Positions 48,197 through 58,322 of a stretch of 64,000 nucleotides of DNA are shown piece after piece. The position numbers and the translations under genes were made by a program. The notes beneath the pieces were generated by a model, which worked only from the letters and a program-made list of their open reading frames with translations, did not search any database and was not told the origin of the DNA. The number at the start of each line of letters is the position of its first letter. The stretch's first letter is position 1. The stretch lies in contig NZ_CP047452.1 of assembly GCF_030440595.1 (NCBI RefSeq), forward strand, positions 1,488,001-1,552,000, read 5' to 3'. Source of the DNA: Corynebacterium glucuronolyticum DSM 44120. GTDB lineage: Bacteria > Actinomycetota > Actinomycetes > Mycobacteriales > Mycobacteriaceae.

Positions 48197-49010
48197 GGAA
48201 TTATCCTTTCGCATAGAGAAAATATGTGCTTCTCACAGGTGCTCTGCGTATCATCCCACAATCACCTGGTATCAAGATTACATACATACCAGCTGTAGTG
48301 CGCAAACAACCGTCTTTAACGCGCTGACTAACGCCTATCGACGCATCCCCGCCCTTCTATATCGTCTTCGTTGTCCTCCCCACCTCGTATTGGAAGCACA
48401 AAGAAAGGGAACTTTCCAGCTTCAATTTGCTGCCGCATTGGCTACCGTATCGCATAAATACTTCGTAATAATACTGAGAATACGTCCTCATTTTTCGCAC
48501 GGAATGTAACCACACCATCCCGCCCCAAGAGGCCCACAATCCTGGGGGCAGGGCCGGGAGATACCGAACCACGATGACCCGCTCCACAGCTCTATTTACT
48601 CGTTAGCCCATCTGCCCGAGGTGTCAGGTGCGTCGTTTCCTTCCATCCCTCACGAGCCTTCTCCCCCGCGCATTTCGCCCCCAGATTTTGAACAGGGCAT
48701 GAGAAGCACCACACGGAGTACCACGTCCCCCTCCACTGCAACCGTCAAAGTGGCCGCACCTCCGGCACACGATATCGTCGATACACGGTATTTTCAGCAG
48801 GCAAGAGAGCGTATGTCGGCGCGAACGTCCCCGCAGATGAAGCGAAACGAAAAAGAAAGGATCCTTCCGGGCCACAACCACAGGTCAGAAGCCAAAAGAG
48901 ACGCCGCGAGAGCCCGCACCCCTACATGCTCTCACGGCGCCTCATGTCGCCCCGTTACGCTCTCCGCAGCAGGTGCGGGAGCGACGCCAGTTTTCCTACT
49001 TAGCGGTTAT
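48197..49010. other. 0.8-kb gap between carB and pyrF without a recognisable gene
   Basis: This stretch of 814 bases separates carB from pyrF. A plus-strand frame (48621-49370) is low-complexity, overlaps carB and has no family likeness; a minus-strand frame at 48357-48587 gives 76 residues also without likeness. The right side is C-rich and the left side near 48400-48490 is A+T-richer. No insertion-sequence ends or transposase pieces were seen. Confidence 0.6.
48248..48275 (-). promoter_or_regulatory. Candidate pyrF promoter
   Basis: On the minus strand TTGATA (48275-48270) and TGATAC (48253-48248) are spaced by 16 bases, about 50 bases before the pyrF start. It would let pyrF be transcribed apart from the car genes. 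Confidence 0.35.
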
Positions 49011-52000
49011 CTATCTAACAGAGTGATCGACCTCTTGCAGCGCACGGACGGTCAGGCCACCCTTGCGGAGCGCCTCGATGCCCTGCACCGCCGCAGTGAT
49101 GCCCTGCACTGTAGTCACGAGGGGCGTGTTGGTCGCCACCGCAGCGGCGCGGATCTCGTAGCCGTCGTGGCGTGCCCCAGAGGAACCTGCAGGGGTATTG
49201 AGAATGAGATCGACATCGCCCGCATAAATGCGGTCTGTGATGGACTGGCGCGTCTCCGCACCCTCATGCGCCTCGCTGCCCGCATCCTCGTTCTTTTCTG
49301 CGACCTCGGAAACCTTGTAGACGACCTCGCACTCAACACCGTTACGGCGCAGCATCTGGGCCGTGCCTGATGTTGCCAGCAGCTTGAAGCCCATGGCCTC
49401 CAGCTCCTGGATCGGGAAGATGAGTGTGCGCTTATCACGGTTTGCGACGGAAACAAAGATCGTGCCCTCTGTTGGAAGCTTTCCTGCAGCAGCTAGCTCG
49501 CCCTTTGAATATGCAGCACCGAAACTATCGGCAAGTCCCATGACCTCGCCCGTGGACTTCATCTCCGGACCGAGGATCGTATCCAGGACGCTTCCATCCG
49601 GTGCACGGAAACGGTTGAACGGAAGGACGGCTTCCTTCACAGCGATCGGAGAATCAAGTGGTAGAGAAGCACCATCGTAGGTCGTGGGAATCATACCCTC
49701 GCCCTGCAGCTCTTCAATCGTGGCACCAAGCATAATGCGTGCTGCTGCCTTGGCCAGCGGAACACCCGTTGCCTTTGACACGAAGGGAACGGTACGCGAT
49801 GCGCGCGGGTTCGCCTCGATGACATAGAGGATGTCATCCTTGAGCGCGTACTGGACGTTCATCAGCCCCTTCACGCCAATGCCGTGGGCGAGAGCCTCGG
49901 TCGAGCGGCGTACCGCTGCGAGATCCTCGTAGCCGAGCGTCATCGGTGGCAGCGCACAAGAGGAGTCGCCAGAGTGAACGCCAGCCTCCTCAATGTGCTC
50001 CATGACGCCACCAACGTAGACGTTCTCCCCATCACAGAGGGCATCAACATCGATCTCGATGGCGTTATCCAGGAAGCGATCCACGAGAACCGGGTGATCG
50101 CTCGTGATCTCTGTCGCACGGGAAATGTAATCGTGCAGACTGTCTTCGTCGTAAACGATTTCCATGCCACGGCCACCGAGCACGTAGGAGGGGCGGACGA
50201 GCACGGGGTAACCGATATTTTCTGCAACGGCCTTGGCTTCCTCAAAGCTCGTTGCTGTGCCAAAGGCCGGAGCTGGAAGCTGAGCGTGCTTGAGGACACC
50301 ACCGAACTCGCCACGATCCTCTGCGAGGTTGATGGCTTCCGGAGTAGTACCCACAACCGGTACACCAGCGTCGCGAAGCCTTTGAGCCAGCCCCAACGGG
50401 GTCTGCCCACCAAGCTGAACGATGACACCTGCTACGGTCCCGGATTCGCTCTCCGCGTGGTACACCTCCATAACGTCTTCGAACGTGAGGGGCTCAAAGT
50501 AGAGCCTGTCGGCGGTGTCGTAGTCCGTGGAAACGGTCTCGGGGTTGCAGTTGACCATGACGGTTTCGTACCCGACTCGAGATAGCTCGAGGGTCGCGTG
50601 GACGCAGGAGTAATCGAACTCGATGCCCTGGCCAATGCGGTTCGGGCCGGAGCCCAGGATCAGCACCTTCGGCTTCTCCTCCTGCTTGGACACCTCTGAT
50701 TCGGCGGCCGGGTCGAGCTCGTAGCAAGAGTAGTGATACGGCGTCTTAGCCTCGAACTCCGCAGCACACGTATCCACCGTCTTGTATACCGGGCGGATAC
50801 CAAGCGACCAGCGGAGCCTGCGCACGCCATCTTCGCCGGCGATCTCCGGGCGAAGTGCGGCGATCTGAGCATCGGAAAGACCGTAGTACTTGGCATGGCG
50901 GAGCAGATCCTCCGTCAGCGTCGGTGCTTCAAGCAACGTCGTCCGGAATTCCTCCAGGCCCTCCAGCTCTGCGAGGAACCACGGGTCGATGCCACTCGCC
51001 TCGTGCAGCTCCTCTACCGTTGCGCCAAGGCGCAGCGCGAGCTCAATCTGGTACATACGTCCATCGGTCGGGCGCTTGGTGAGCTCAAGGACAGCATCCT
51101 TGTCGGTGCAGGCATCGCCAGCAATTGCGGAGTCCGGAACCGTCCAGAAACCTGACTTCTTCGTTTCGAGCGATCGCATGACCTTATTCAGGGCGGAAAT
51201 GTAGTTGCGCCCAAGCGACATCGCCTCACCCACCGACTTCATTGTCGTTGTGAGGGTATCGTCCGCGCCGGTGAACTTCTCGAAAGCAAAGCGCGGGGCC
51301 TTAACCACAACGTAATCCAGAGTCGGTTCAAAAGCTGCGGGAGTCTCGCCCGTGATGTCGTTCGTAATCTCGTCCAGGTTGTAGCCAATGGCGAGCATGG
51401 CGGCGATCTTGGCAATCGGGAAGCCGGTAGCCTTCGATGCCAGTGCCGACGATCGTGACACACGGGGGTTCATCTCAATAACGATGACCCGACCGTCATC
51501 GGGGTTAATGGCGAACTGAATATTGCAGCCACCCGTATCGACGCCCACCTCGCGAATAATTGCCAGGCCGAGATCGCGTAGACGCTGGTACTCCTTATCC
51601 GTCAGAGTCAGCGCGGGAGCGACAGTGACGGAGTCGCCGGTGTGTACACCGAGCGCATCTACGTTTTCGATCGAGCAGATAACGACGCCGTTATCGGCTC
51701 CGTCACGCATGAGCTCCAGCTCGTATTCCTTCCAACCGAGGATGGACTCCTCGATCAGGACGTTGGCCTCTGGAGAGGCAGCGAGGCCACCGCCGGCGAT
51801 GCGGTCGAGATCTTCTGGGGTAAATGCAAGTCCTGACCCCAGACCGCCCATGGTGAATGAGGGGCGAACGACGACGGGCAAGCCAAGCTCGGCTACCGTC
51901 TCGTGGACCTCGTTCATGTTGTGGCACACGCGAGAACGGGCGGATTCGCCACCTACCTTTTCCACAATGTCCTTGAACTTCTGGCGATCCTCGCCACGCT

Positions 52001-52385
52001 CAATAGCGTCAATATCCGCACCGATGAGGGACACGTTGTATTTCTTGAGAATCCCCTGGCGGTCTAGCTGGATCGCCGCGTTCAGTGCGGTCTGTCCGCC
52101 GAGGGTGGCGAGAACGGCATCCACGGGGTGTCCCTGCTCGATCTCCTTGGCGAAAATCTTGTCAATGAACTCCGGCTCGATGGGCTCCACATAGGTGTGA
52201 TCGGCGAAGTCCGTGTCCGTCATGATGGTGGCGGGGTTGGAGTTCACCAGCGTCACGCGCAGGCCCTCCTCCCGCAGCACGCGGCAGGCCTGGGTACCGG
52301 AATAGTCAAACTCACAGGCTTGACCGATAACGATCGGGCCAGAGCCGATGACCATGACATGCTGTAGATCTTTACGCTTTGGCAT
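49011..52385 (-). CDS. carB: Carbamoyl-phosphate synthase large chain
   Basis: Makes carbamoyl phosphate from bicarbonate, ammonia and two ATP, for pyrimidines and arginine. The 1124 residues contain two ATP-grasp halves, starting [20 protein letters not shown] and [20 protein letters not shown], each with a later [17 protein letters not shown] or [18 protein letters not shown] motif. The C-terminal MGS-like regulatory domain ([20 protein letters not shown]) is present. It starts two bases after carA. Confidence 0.98.
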   Translation of the reverse strand: MPKRKDLQHVMVIGSGPIVIGQACEFDYSGTQACRVLREEGLRVTLVNSNPATIMTDTDFADHTYVEPIEPEFIDKIFAKEIEQGHPVDAVLATLGGQTALNAAIQLDRQGILKKYNVSLIGADIDAIERGEDRQKFKDIVEKVGGESARSRVCHNMNEVHETVAELGLPVVVRPSFTMGGLGSGLAFTPEDLDRIAGGGLAASPEANVLIEESILGWKEYELELMRDGADNGVVICSIENVDALGVHTGDSVTVAPALTLTDKEYQRLRDLGLAIIREVGVDTGGCNIQFAINPDDGRVIVIEMNPRVSRSSALASKATGFPIAKIAAMLAIGYNLDEITNDITGETPAAFEPTLDYVVVKAPRFAFEKFTGADDTLTTTMKSVGEAMSLGRNYISALNKVMRSLETKKSGFWTVPDSAIAGDACTDKDAVLELTKRPTDGRMYQIELALRLGATVEELHEASGIDPWFLAELEGLEEFRTTLLEAPTLTEDLLRHAKYYGLSDAQIAALRPEIAGEDGVRRLRWSLGIRPVYKTVDTCAAEFEAKTPYHYSCYELDPAAESEVSKQEEKPKVLILGSGPNRIGQGIEFDYSCVHATLELSRVGYETVMVNCNPETVSTDYDTADRLYFEPLTFEDVMEVYHAESESGTVAGVIVQLGGQTPLGLAQRLRDAGVPVVGTTPEAINLAEDRGEFGGVLKHAQLPAPAFGTATSFEEAKAVAENIGYPVLVRPSYVLGGRGMEIVYDEDSLHDYISRATEITSDHPVLVDRFLDNAIEIDVDALCDGENVYVGGVMEHIEEAGVHSGDSSCALPPMTLGYEDLAAVRRSTEALAHGIGVKGLMNVQYALKDDILYVIEANPRASRTVPFVSKATGVPLAKAAARIMLGATIEELQGEGMIPTTYDGASLPLDSPIAVKEAVLPFNRFRAPDGSVLDTILGPEMKSTGEVMGLADSFGAAYSKGELAAAGKLPTEGTIFVSVANRDKRTLIFPIQELEAMGFKLLATSGTAQMLRRNGVECEVVYKVSEVAEKNEDAGSEAHEGAETRQSITDRIYAGDVDLILNTPAGSSGARHDGYEIRAAAVATNTPLVTTVQGITAAVQGIEALRKGGLTVRALQEVDHSVR

Positions 52386-52387
52386 AG

Positions 52388-53647
52388 TTACTTATCGCCC
52401 TTCTTAACGTTATCTTTTTCAATGAGGCTCGACGCGCTGTGTGTAAAGGCCGCCGGCGGATCGTACGGGCCGTTGCCAGGCCCCTCCGTCAGTAGCTGCA
52501 CAAACTGATCGAACAGCTGGTTCGCATCGTTGGGGCCAGCAGCGGATTCTGGGTGGTACTGAACCGAGAATGCCAGGCCATTCTCCAGGGCCACGCCCTC
52601 GACGGTGTTGTCATTGAGGCACACGTGGGTCACGCGAGCAGGTCCAAAATCAGTTTCAAAAGTGTCGCCCCGCGTTCCCTTCAGGGCGAAGCCGTGGTTC
52701 TGGCTTGTGATATCGATCTTGCCGGTGATGAGGTTCTTCACCGGCACGTTGATGCCACGGTGGCCGAACTTCATCTTGTACGTCTCGAGACCGAGCGCGC
52801 GACCGAGAATCTGGTTACCGAAGCAAATCCCGAAGAACGGAATCTTTGCAGCTAGAACCTCGCGGACGATCCCCACCATCGTGTCTGCAGTAGCCGGGTC
52901 GCCGGGGCCGTTTGATACGAAGACTCCGTCCGGTTTGTACTGCTCAATGTCCTGGAACGGGGTGTTGGCGGGGACGACGACGACACGGAGACCGCGGGCG
53001 GCCATGTTCTTTGGCGTAGCGGATTTAATGCCCATGTCATAGGCGACAACGGTAGGTACGGATTGTGCAGCATGCGCACCACTAGCCACGGTTCCGGTTG
53101 GCTCGACGACGTAAACGTCATCGGTTCCCGCCTCGGCGGCTAGATCCGCGCCCTCCATTGCCGGCTGAGAGGTAACGATGGAGACGAGCGTCTCCGTGTC
53201 CTGTAGCGCCTCGTCGCCGGAGAAGATACCGGCGGCAATGGATCCGTGGTTGCGGAGGTGACGCACGAGGGCACGGGTGTCCACCCCTCGGATTCCCACG
53301 ATGCCCTGCTTAACCATCGCGTCTTCAAGCGATTCATCAGCGCGCCAGTTGGAGTGCTTGACTGCAAGATCGCGGATAATGAGGCCGGCGACCCAAATCT
53401 TATCGCCATGGGACTCCCAGTCCTCCTCGTTGTAGCCTGTGTTGCCCACCATCGGAACGGTGAGGGTAACCAGCTGCTTGTGGTACGACGGATCACTCAT
53501 TGTTTCCTGGTAGCCGGTCATTGCTGTGGTAAACACAGCCTCGCCGAGCGCGCGGCCAGTCGCACCGAAACCGATCCCCCTAAACGTCCGGCCGTCGGCG
53601 AGAACGAGAACCGCCGGTGTGTGTTGACGAGCGTTGTTGTTGTCCAT
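52388..53647 (-). CDS. carA: Carbamoyl-phosphate synthase small chain
   Basis: Glutaminase subunit that passes ammonia to CarB. The 419 residues include the N-terminal domain ([20 protein letters not shown]) and a class I amidotransferase with the nucleophilic cysteine in [20 protein letters not shown] and the His/Glu pair in [12 protein letters not shown]. An Asp/Glu-poor spacer [15 protein letters not shown] is variable. The ATG abuts the pyrC stop with no gap. Confidence 0.98.
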   Translation of the reverse strand: MDNNNARQHTPAVLVLADGRTFRGIGFGATGRALGEAVFTTAMTGYQETMSDPSYHKQLVTLTVPMVGNTGYNEEDWESHGDKIWVAGLIIRDLAVKHSNWRADESLEDAMVKQGIVGIRGVDTRALVRHLRNHGSIAAGIFSGDEALQDTETLVSIVTSQPAMEGADLAAEAGTDDVYVVEPTGTVASGAHAAQSVPTVVAYDMGIKSATPKNMAARGLRVVVVPANTPFQDIEQYKPDGVFVSNGPGDPATADTMVGIVREVLAAKIPFFGICFGNQILGRALGLETYKMKFGHRGINVPVKNLITGKIDITSQNHGFALKGTRGDTFETDFGPARVTHVCLNDNTVEGVALENGLAFSVQYHPESAAGPNDANQLFDQFVQLLTEGPGNGPYDPPAAFTHSASSLIEKDNVKKGDK

Positions 53648-54961
53648 TTACTTGCTGCTTTCCTTCGCTTCTTCCAGGCTGTGTGTAAGCGCGCCACGCA
53701 GGAACGTGTGTGTCACGCGTGTATGGAATTCCATGCCCTCGTAGGGGTTATTGGAGGCCTTCGATGCCAGATTGTCTCCGCGCGAGACCCACGTGCGATC
53801 TGGGTCGACAACTGTCAGGTTGGCGGGCTCCCCGACCGCGATGGGTCGGCCTTGATCCGCCAGCCGGACGATTTCTGCCGGGCGTTCGCTCATCACTTTG
53901 GCCACAAACCGCCAGTCTGCAAGCCCCGAGCGAACGAAGATCTCCGCGATAATGGCAAGCGACGTTTCCAAGCCAAGCATGCCTGGGCGTGCGTTTTGGA
54001 ACTCGACGCATTTATCTTCCGCCGCGTGCGGGGCGTGGTCGGTGGCGACCACGTCGATAGTTCCGTCTAGAAGGGCCTGGCGGAGGGATTCGGTATCGTG
54101 TTTTTCCCGCAGTGGCGGGTTCACCTTGAAAATCCCGTCGTAGTTGACGAGCAGATCGTCGGTGAGCAGAAGATGGTGTGGGGTCACCTCAGCTGTGACG
54201 TTGATGCCCTGCTCCTTGCCCCATTTCACGAGATCCGCAGAGGCCGTAGTGGACAAGTGGCACAAGTGCAGGCGACCGCCGTAGTCACGGGTGAGCAGCA
54301 TGTCGCGAGCAACGATGGACTCCTCTGCGGCACGTGGCCAGCCCCGCAAGCCGAGTTTCCCGGCAACAGGGCCTTCGTGGGCACATGCACCTTCTGTGAG
54401 CAGCGGGTCCTCACAGTGCTGTGCGAGGAGAACATCAGTACCAGCGGCGTACTCAAGTGCCCGCCGCATGATCTGGGAATTGGCGACGCACTTTCCGTCG
54501 TCGGAGAACATGGTGACGTGGGCCATGGAGTTCTTCATGAGCCCAAATTCCGTCAGTGTCTTTCCCTCAAGGCCCTTTGTAATGGAGCCGATCGGGTGAA
54601 CGTCGACGAGTCCGTACTCGCGTCCTTTGAGGTAGATCGATTCGGCGATGATCGGTTCGTCATCGACGGGTTGGGTGTTCGCCATGGCCATGACAGCCGT
54701 GAAGCCACCGCGCGCTGCCGCGCGCGACCCGGTTTCGATTGTCTCCGTGTGTTCACGTCCGGGCTCACGCAGGTGGACGTGCATATCGACGAGGCCAGGA
54801 AGAAGCACTCCACCGTTGCCATCGACAACATCGAAGCCGTCTTTCTTTCCTGCTTTGCCGATTGCGGTGATCATCCCGTTTTCAACCGTGATGTCTGTGG
54901 GGTCGCCTTCGCCGTATGGGCGAACGTTTGTGATGATGAGATTCACGTTTTTCTTCTCCAT
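53648..54961 (-). CDS. pyrC: Dihydroorotase
   Basis: Cyclises carbamoyl aspartate to dihydroorotate. The 437-residue metalloenzyme has the metal-binding [20 protein letters not shown], further histidines in [13 protein letters not shown] and [15 protein letters not shown], and [20 protein letters not shown] chose the ATG at 54961 ([14 protein letters not shown]), 19 bases after the pyrR stop; a longer frame upstream overlaps pyrR and is basic and unrelated. pyrB, normally between pyrR and pyrC, is not there. Confidence 0.97.
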   Translation of the reverse strand: MEKKNVNLIITNVRPYGEGDPTDITVENGMITAIGKAGKKDGFDVVDGNGGVLLPGLVDMHVHLREPGREHTETIETGSRAAARGGFTAVMAMANTQPVDDEPIIAESIYLKGREYGLVDVHPIGSITKGLEGKTLTEFGLMKNSMAHVTMFSDDGKCVANSQIMRRALEYAAGTDVLLAQHCEDPLLTEGACAHEGPVAGKLGLRGWPRAAEESIVARDMLLTRDYGGRLHLCHLSTTASADLVKWGKEQGINVTAEVTPHHLLLTDDLLVNYDGIFKVNPPLREKHDTESLRQALLDGTIDVVATDHAPHAAEDKCVEFQNARPGMLGLETSLAIIAEIFVRSGLADWRFVAKVMSERPAEIVRLADQGRPIAVGEPANLTVVDPDRTWVSRGDNLASKASNNPYEGMEFHTRVTHTFLRGALTHSLEEAKESSK

Positions 54962-54980
54962 GTGAATTGCTACTTTCGCG

Positions 54981-55598
54981 CTACGAGCGGTTCGTTTCGT
55001 TGCTGGTTGAATCTTGGGCATTTTCGCTGCGGATGAGCTCGACGCTGTCCGCGTCATCGAGTTCCTTCAGCTTGCAGATCACATCCTCGCTACGGGAAGT
55101 CGGGATGTTCTTGCCTACGTAATCCGCGCGAATGGGAAGCTGCCGGTGACCTCGATCAACAAGCACAGCCAGCTGGACTTCCTCTGCCCTGCCAATATCG
55201 CGCAGTGCATCGAGTGCCGCACGGATCGTGCGACCGGAGAACAGGACATCGTCGACAAGCACAACAACAGCACCGTCGATACCACCGCGAGGAATCGTGG
55301 TGGGCTGGAGGGCGCGGTGCGGTTTGTTGCGAAGATCATCACGGTACAGCGTGACGTCGAGAGCCCCGACGGGGACGGAAACCCCCGTGAACGTTTTGAT
55401 TAGTTCGGCCAGACGATTGGCCAACGGTACCCCTCCCGAGGGGATACCAAGAAGAATGACTGGGCGCGCAGCGTCCGAGTCGAGCGCAGTTTTTTCAATA
55501 ATTTGGTGCGCGATGCGTGCGATAGTGCGGGAGACATCGGCGCTGGTTAACAGCTCCGTGGACTCCGATCCCTGTGCGGTACTACCGTCGTTTCTCAT
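54981..55598 (-). CDS. pyrR: Bifunctional pyr regulator / uracil phosphoribosyltransferase PyrR
   Basis: PyrR binds pyr mRNA in response to UMP/UTP and has uracil phosphoribosyltransferase activity. The 205 residues carry the PRPP-binding motif [29 protein letters not shown]-like helix ([14 protein letters not shown]) and [20 protein letters not shown]. The last 25 residues ([13 protein letters not shown] end) are a hydrophilic tail. It heads pyrR-pyrC-carA-carB. I could not identify a PyrR-binding leader upstream. Confidence 0.96.
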   Translation of the reverse strand: MRNDGSTAQGSESTELLTSADVSRTIARIAHQIIEKTALDSDAARPVILLGIPSGGVPLANRLAELIKTFTGVSVPVGALDVTLYRDDLRNKPHRALQPTTIPRGGIDGAVVVLVDDVLFSGRTIRAALDALRDIGRAEEVQLAVLVDRGHRQLPIRADYVGKNIPTSRSEDVICKLKELDDADSVELIRSENAQDSTSNETNRS

Positions 55599-55824
55599 CG
55601 TGACCCCCTTCCCCGCCTCTCTGTGCGGTCCGTTAAAGGTTGTCTAGTGGTAAATATATGAACTTTTTCTTCCGCACATGCTACCACGCTGTGCCCCAAA
55701 GCATTACATAACTTCTCCTGCATACCTTTAATTCAACCCAGAGCCACCCCCACGCGCGCCGGTCTCCTGCTGCAACGTTCGGGGTAGCAAGCGCAGTCCT
55801 TCTCATGTGTGAGACCATGGACGC

Positions 55825-56268
55825 ATGACCTCAACCACTCCTGCCCCCTACACGTCGCAGAGAGCTGCCGCGATCCTGCAGGAAAACGGAATCCGCTCGG
55901 AATCCCGTGGCGACAACCTCCTCGTCGGATTCAGCGACATCGTCATCCAATTCACTCTTGCTTCCGACCAACTTACCGCGACGGGTGTGTGGCGAGGCAC
56001 GCTGCCTATAGACTCGTCTGCGCAGCTGCTTTCTGCCTGCACGACGTTTAACGAGACTCAGCTTTTCCCGACGATGAGCTTCGAAAAACAAGGCGAACGC
56101 CTCAGCATTTTCATGCGACGTGGGACCGATGCCACGTACGGTCTGAGCCACAACCAGCTAGGTGCGTGGTTGCTCACCACAATTGAGCAGTGTGGGAGCG
56201 CTGCCCAGTGGCTCGCTGGCATCTTCCCGGAGGCCGTGAATTGGAATGAGGACGGAAGCCCCGCCTAA
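55825..56268 (+). CDS. YbjN-domain protein
   Basis: A 147-residue protein of the YbjN family, found widely in actinobacteria, often as two neighbouring genes; it resembles type III secretion chaperone folds, but its role is unknown. Visible family features are a short helix (YTSQRAAAILQENGIRSESR), a beta sheet with VIQFTLASDQLTATGVWRG, and NWNEDGSPA at the end. The ATG at 55825 lies 226 bases from the divergent pyrR. The next gene resembles it. Confidence 0.78.
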   Translation: MTSTTPAPYTSQRAAAILQENGIRSESRGDNLLVGFSDIVIQFTLASDQLTATGVWRGTLPIDSSAQLLSACTTFNETQLFPTMSFEKQGERLSIFMRRGTDATYGLSHNQLGAWLLTTIEQCGSAAQWLAGIFPEAVNWNEDGSPA

Positions 56269-56453
56269 CCTCCAATGCACGGCTTGTGAAAAGGCACCCC
56301 CTTCCACCATGGCCGGAAGCATGTCGCACCAATACGTGTACCGAATAAGACACGTACAAACACAGCAGCAAAAAACTCCTCTATTTTTACTGAACGGGAA
56401 ATGTCAGTCCCGAAGAGCAAAGTAGTACGTGTTAGCCCATCCTGATGCCCGGG

Positions 56454-56537
56454 CACAACCACATGCTCCATAAACACAACCACACACTCCGCTGACACAA
56501 CCACATACTCCACAAACACAGCCACATACCCCAAAGG
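56454..56537. repeat. Tandem repeat, four 21-bp units, abutting a ribosome site
   Basis: Four diverged 21-base units of the form CACAACCACATACTCCACAAA start at 56454, 56475, 56496 and 56517. The last unit ends in AAAGG, the ribosome site of the next gene (TTG at 56546). It lies between the two YbjN-like genes. Confidence 0.9.
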
Positions 56538-56545
56538 AACGTGAA

Positions 56546-57046
56546 TTGATAGAACCAACCGAAGTCACCCCCGACCGCATCGTCCGTGCCGCAGCTGCAA
56601 ACGATGTCACTCTTACCCCTGTCGAGCTCCCCACCCCCGAATCCTCGACCGATGCCACCACGGCCACGGAGCAAGCTCAAAACAAACCAACTGTGTGGAA
56701 GGTCAACCTCAACGGGTTCGACACTCTTGTCGTACAGCTCTCTCCCGCCGCAATGATTGTCCGCTCCGATCGGCGGTTGAATCCCGCCGGGGACGACGTG
56801 GATGACGCGACCTTCACCGCAGATTACCTCGCGGCAAACACCGTTAACTCCCGCATCTACGGGATCAAGGCCGTTATCGCCGATGTCGATACTGATCCAG
56901 TCGCCCGAATCGAGTATGAGATTCTTACCGGTGCCGGACTGACCGACCAGCAGCTGACCCAGGAGCTGCACACAGCGTTCACCGGCATCATCGCCTCGCA
57001 TGGAATTCTCGCGAGAGAGTCCTCGGAGATCCGCAACCATCTCTAG
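56546..57046 (+). CDS. YbjN-domain protein, second copy
   Basis: A 166-residue protein similar in layout to the preceding gene: an N-terminal helix (TPDRIVRAAAANDVTLTPVE), an Ala/Thr/Glu-rich linker, beta strands (FDTLVVQLSPAAMIVRSDRR), a segment VNSRIYGIKAVIADVDTDPVA and ALHTAFTGIIASHG-type helix near the end. I took the TTG at 56546 as start because AAAGGAAC lies just upstream; no ATG fits. The 21-bp array ends at that ribosome site. A strong terminator follows. Confidence 0.72.
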   Translation: MIEPTEVTPDRIVRAAAANDVTLTPVELPTPESSTDATTATEQAQNKPTVWKVNLNGFDTLVVQLSPAAMIVRSDRRLNPAGDDVDDATFTADYLAANTVNSRIYGIKAVIADVDTDPVARIEYEILTGAGLTDQQLTQELHTAFTGIIASHGILARESSEIRNHL

Positions 57047-57116
57047 CTTCACCCGCGAGCGACGCGTGAGAACTCAGCGTGTGCCGCCGGAAACATGTGC
57101 GGAGCCCAACACACAG

Positions 57117-57155
57117 GGCGCACGGCACCTGATGTCCAGGTGCCGTGCGCCTTTC
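57117..57155. terminator. Strong hairpin terminator (15-bp perfect stem)
   Basis: GGCGCACGGCACCTG (57117-57131) and CAGGTGCCGTGCGCC (57137-57151) pair exactly around ATGTC, followed by TTTCCTT. It lies between the converging YbjN-like and ppk2 genes. Confidence 0.87.
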
Positions 57156-57226
57156 CTTCACCGCAACGCTAGCATGCGGAATCATGTTGGTCCTAGCCGG
57201 GGTTCGCCTCCTTCGACGTGTGTCCT

Positions 57227-58078
57227 CTAGGAATTCTTCAGCCGTTCCTTTTCTTCTTCGGGGTCAAAGTCTGCTTCCGGCCAGCTAAGGTTCATCGCCC
57301 GCAGCTCGTTGAGGAGGAGGTACTTCACCACCATCCGGGCGTAGGGCTTGTTATCCGACGGAACACAGTACCAAGGGGCCGTCGCCGTCGAGGTCCGCGT
57401 CAGCGCAATCTGGTAGGCCTCCATGTAGTCGTCCCACTTGGTGCGCTCCGTGATGTCTCCGGGATTGTATTTCCAGTGTTTATCTTCTCGCTCTATGCGC
57501 TCGAGCAGATTCTCCTCCTGGAAGTCACGCGAAATGTGCAGCATCACCTTGATAATCCGGGTACCTTTTTTCACCAGGTCGGCTTCCCATGCGACTATCG
57601 CCCCATACCGGCGCTCAATTTCCTCTGCAGGCGCCATCTGGTTCACGCGCTGGATCAGGATGTCCTCGTAGTGGGAGCGGTCGAATACACCGACGAAACC
57701 CGGCTTCGGGAGCTCCTTTTCCACCCGCCACAGGAAATCATGCTGGAGTTCCTCGTCAGTTGGCTTCCCAAAGGAAGCGAGGGTTACCCCCTTCGGATCG
57801 AAGACGCTCACGACATGGCGAACGATTCCTCCCTTGCCCGAGGTATCCATTCCCTGGAGGACAAGAAGAATATTTCCGGTGCCCTCCACACCTGCACGGT
57901 AGTTCGCGTAGAGCATTTCCTGCAGATCTCTCAGCTCATCGTCGTGCTTGTGAAAATATTCCTCCCAGTCGTCTTCGTCCCAATCGAAGTGGGGTGTGGA
58001 ATCGGGTTTCACATCCTCTAACCGGAAGTGGGGGCCGACAGCAAGATCAAGAGCGTCATCAGTGGAGAATTTAGCCAT
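57227..58078 (-). CDS. ppk2: PPK2-family polyphosphate:nucleotide phosphotransferase
   Basis: Uses polyphosphate to phosphorylate nucleotides in the cytoplasm. The 283 residues have the PPK2 kinase core: Walker A LVLQGMDTSGKGGIVRHVV, Walker B VGVFDRSHYEDILIQRVNQM, the lid VMLHISRDFQEENLLERIER, and DDYMEAYQIALTRTSTATAP. Pattern favours the class acting on AMP and NDP over class I, but that is a guess. It stands alone between nusB and the YbjN pair, with the two close hairpins at 57117 and 58222. Confidence 0.9.
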   Translation of the reverse strand: MAKFSTDDALDLAVGPHFRLEDVKPDSTPHFDWDEDDWEEYFHKHDDELRDLQEMLYANYRAGVEGTGNILLVLQGMDTSGKGGIVRHVVSVFDPKGVTLASFGKPTDEELQHDFLWRVEKELPKPGFVGVFDRSHYEDILIQRVNQMAPAEEIERRYGAIVAWEADLVKKGTRIIKVMLHISRDFQEENLLERIEREDKHWKYNPGDITERTKWDDYMEAYQIALTRTSTATAPWYCVPSDNKPYARMVVKYLLLNELRAMNLSWPEADFDPEEEKERLKNS

Positions 58079-58221
58079 AACCTAAAAGCTACCAGTGCAC
58101 GGTCTTATGCGTTTGGAAAGACCTTATCCGGAGAAATAGGTGCGCGAAATCCTACACCCACCCCGGCAGGGAGCGCATTGCGAGCTGAATCGTCTTCCCG
58201 AATCACCACCGTTATGACGTG

Positions 58222-58251
58222 GAAAAAGCCAGGGACAATACCCTGGCTCTT
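58222..58251 (-). terminator. Rho-independent terminator after nusB
   Basis: AGCCAGGG (58227-58234) pairs with CCCTGGCT (58241-58248); the minus strand continues TTTTTCC. It lies 72 bases beyond the nusB stop and upstream of ppk2. Confidence 0.85.
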
Positions 58252-58322
58252 TACATCATCACCTACACAGGTCGAACGTACCCCGCCATCCGGGACGGAC
58301 GCAGCCCCGGCCGATGCTGGCG

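Noticed and set aside
48621..49370. Plus-strand frame in the carB-pyrF gap
   Set aside because: Low-complexity residues, runs into carB antisense, no ribosome site; not supported as a gene.
54959..54983. Remnant of pyrB between pyrR and pyrC
   Set aside because: Only 19 bases lie between the genes, too few to hold any remnant.
56445..56495. Histidine-rich 16-codon frame (MPGHNHMLHKHNHTLR) as an attenuator leader
   Set aside because: The histidines follow from the 21-bp CACAAC repeat itself, no ribosome site is present, and no histidine gene lies downstream.
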